Positions 4,775 to 6,576 of a stretch of 6,576 nucleotides of DNA are shown here, one piece after another. The stretch lies in assembly GCA_021793635.1 (NCBI GenBank), contig JAJYSI010000193.1:1-6576 (forward strand). Direction: 5' to 3'. The DNA comes from Bacteroidota bacterium. Its GTDB lineage: Bacteria; Bacteroidota; Ignavibacteria; Ignavibacteriales; Ignavibacteriaceae. The notes beneath the pieces are model-generated. The model was not told the DNA's origin. It ran no database searches and was given only the letters and a program-made list of their open reading frames with translations. Position 1 is the stretch's first letter, and each line of letters starts with the position of its first letter. The translations under genes and the position numbers were made by a program.

Positions 4775-6576
4775 TTGTACTACTCTAAAAATTACAAACT
4801 TGCAGTCAGGATTAGTTTCCTATTAATCTTTTTCATCTTTTTTATAGGGGCAGCTTATGCCGAAGGGATCAAACAGGATTCTTTGAGGTCATTCAATTTA
4901 AAAGAAATTGTAGTAACCGGAACAAGAATTAAAAGTGAAATTAGAAAAATACCGGCGAGTATTTCTATAATTAATAATGGAGAAATTTCTCAAAGTAACC
5001 AGCCAAACATCCTGGATGTTTTAAATTCAAATGTACCCGGGCTTTTTATTGATAATAGAAATGTAGCGGGCTATGGCGTTGGTCCTGATGCATCCGGCAT
5101 GATAAATATGAGGGGAATAGGAAGCAATCCGAATTCAAATGTTTTGATTTTAATTGATGGTCAGCCTCAGTTTATGGGTATTTTTGGTCATCCGATTGTG
5201 GATGCTCTTAACACTTCGGATATTCAAAGAGTTGAAATAATTCGTGGTGCAAGTTCCATTCTTTACGGCTCTAACGCGATGGGCGGAGCTGTAAATATAA
5301 TTACCAAAGAACTTCAGAATAACCGCTTTCAATTTAATGCAAGATCTTTTTATGGAAGTTATAAAACTTCAAACCTTACAGGGTCTGCCGGATATAAAAA
5401 TAGTCTCTATGGAATTTATGCTTCGTTCAATAATATAAATACTGACGGCAATAGAACGGAAACCCAGGACGGCTTTAATACAAACGCCGGCTATGTAAAA
5501 TTATCTTTAACGCCAGAAGGTTCTTTTAAATTTAGTATTGACGGCGATATCTCAAAATCAAAATTTTATGATCCGGGTCCGACTTATGATATTAGAAGAA
5601 ACAACTATTATAACTATCTTCGCTCAAGAGGTTCTTTGTCAATTGAAAATACTTTTGATGATGTTCAAGGTGCAATAAAATTTTATTATAGTTCCGGCAA
5701 GCATAATTTCTTTGATGGCTGGGATTCATTTGATGAAATGAAGGGGATTACTTTTTATCAAAACATAAAGTACTTGGGCAATAATGAGTTTACTCTCGGT
5801 GTAGATTATAAAAATTACGGCGGCACAGGAAATCAACCTGGTTTACCTCCATTTGCGGCAAAAGGATTAGGCGTTTATCATTCAAGCAGCGAAACTGCAC
5901 TTTACGGATTATTAAATTATTCAATATTTACTAAGTTGAATTTGGAAGCCGGATTGCGCTTTACGAGAAATTCTTTATTTGGAAATGATGCTACGCCTGA
6001 CTTTGGTTTTACATATTCCTTATCTTCAAATTCTAATTTAAAAGGATCAGTCAGCAAAGCATTTCGCAGTCCAACTATAGCTGAGCTTTTTCTTTTCCCG
6101 GTTGCAAATTCTAATTTGAAGCCTGAACACCTCTGGGATTATGAATTGAGTTATGACAGGATTTTGTTAAATAATTTACTTGAATTAGAATTGACCGCTT
6201 ATTATGATCAGGGAGATAATTTAATTCAAACAGTTTCAGTTCCGCCTTTTATGATAAATGAAAACTCTGGAAGTTTCATTCACAAAGGAATTGAGTTTAC
6301 CGGGAAATATTTGTTGAATGAAAATTTAAATATCTCGGTAAATTATTCTTATCTCGATTGCAGTCAGCCGGTATTATATGCACCAAAAAATAAATTAGAT
6401 CTTCAGTTTAACTACAGTAATAATCCATTGGAGATCAATCTTAATTTTGAAGAAGTCTCGGGTCTATATTCAAGTATAACAAAATCTCTTCAGCAAAATT
6501 ATTTTATAATTGACGGAACGGTAAATTATAAATTGACGAATATGTTCGGACTATTTTTAATCGGTAAAAATTTATT
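4775..6576 (+). CDS. TonB-dependent outer-membrane receptor, BtuB/CirA-like (3' end outside window)
   Basis: About 600 residues are in view and the frame is still open at the end. It is a receptor with plug and beta-barrel, for TonB-driven uptake. With the TTG start at 4775, residues 1-29 form a signal peptide (basic start, hydrophobic core, A-Y-A before E30). A TonB box-like K-E-I-V-V-T-G lies at 43-49. The plug follows to about 178, including N-M-R-G-I-G (111-116), V-E-I-I-R-G-A-S-S-I-L-Y-G and G-A-V-N-I-I-T-K (171-178). The barrel has the F-R-S-P-T-I-A-E-L-F motif (430-439), and the visible part ends in I-G-K-N-L, so only some 20-35 residues are likely missing. There is no SusC-type N-terminal carboxypeptidase-like domain, so it is not a glycan SusC. 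No ATG is in frame before residue 109; TTG 4775 with AGCGGA just upstream is the best start. It follows the PRTase gene by 44 bp and probably shares its transcript. Confidence 0.9.
   Translation, partial: MYYSKNYKLAVRISFLLIFFIFFIGAAYAEGIKQDSLRSFNLKEIVVTGTRIKSEIRKIPASISIINNGEISQSNQPNILDVLNSNVPGLFIDNRNVAGYGVGPDASGMINMRGIGSNPNSNVLILIDGQPQFMGIFGHPIVDALNTSDIQRVEIIRGASSILYGSNAMGGAVNIITKELQNNRFQFNARSFYGSYKTSNLTGSAGYKNSLYGIYASFNNINTDGNRTETQDGFNTNAGYVKLSLTPEGSFKFSIDGDISKSKFYDPGPTYDIRRNNYYNYLRSRGSLSIENTFDDVQGAIKFYYSSGKHNFFDGWDSFDEMKGITFYQNIKYLGNNEFTLGVDYKNYGGTGNQPGLPPFAAKGLGVYHSSSETALYGLLNYSIFTKLNLEAGLRFTRNSLFGNDATPDFGFTYSLSSNSNLKGSVSKAFRSPTIAELFLFPVANSNLKPEHLWDYELSYDRILLNNLLELELTAYYDQGDNLIQTVSVPPFMINENSGSFIHKGIEFTGKYLLNENLNISVNYSYLDCSQPVLYAPKNKLDLQFNYSNNPLEINLNFEEVSGLYSSITKSLQQNYFIIDGTVNYKLTNMFGLFLIGKNL

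Noticed and set aside
5150..5332. Minus-strand 60-codon open frame inside the second receptor
   Set aside because: It overlaps the plug-encoding part of the receptor and shows no motif or ribosome site.

Overview
The window is about 6.6 kb of AT-rich chromosome from a didermal (outer-membrane) bacterium, most likely of the Bacteroidota/Ignavibacteriota/Chlorobiota group. The reasons are TonB-dependent receptors, weak or absent Shine-Dalgarno sites at several genes, heavy Lys/Asn/Ile use, and an NtrX-like sigma-54 response regulator. This placement is inferred from gene style, because no rRNA or other taxonomic marker is present.

Layout: (1) 1-442, plus strand: the C-terminal part of a TonB-dependent outer-membrane receptor whose start lies outside the window. 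(2) 443-1211: a 770-bp gene-free spacer. Its left half (about 500-898) is a degenerate 21-bp tandem repeat that keeps exact register for 18 units. Its right half holds a 14-bp AT palindrome between two 9-bp direct repeats, then a bulged 17-bp inverted repeat near the end of the convergent operon. (3) 1212-3597, minus strand: a tight three-gene unit in the order secreted VanZ/DUF2279-like protein, sigma-54-dependent response regulator, HIT-family nucleotide hydrolase, with gaps of 8 and 2 bp. (4) 3598-3779: a divergent intergenic region that should hold both promoters. (5) 3780 to the end, plus strand: a three-gene unit of a six-helix membrane protein resembling an ECF-transporter S component, a small type I phosphoribosyltransferase, and a second TonB-dependent receptor cut by the window end about 600 residues in.

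The plus-strand trio reads as a possible uptake-and-trapping route. The receptor would bring a scarce compound across the outer membrane, the S component would take it across the inner membrane, and the phosphoribosyltransferase would convert an incoming base to a nucleotide. The substrate cannot be read from the sequence. The minus-strand trio joins a regulator with no kinase in view, a secreted protein of unknown function and a housekeeping HIT enzyme.

The most unusual item is the 21-bp array: its sequence has drifted strongly but its length has not. I see no rRNA, tRNA, insertion sequence, CRISPR array or recognisable riboswitch.
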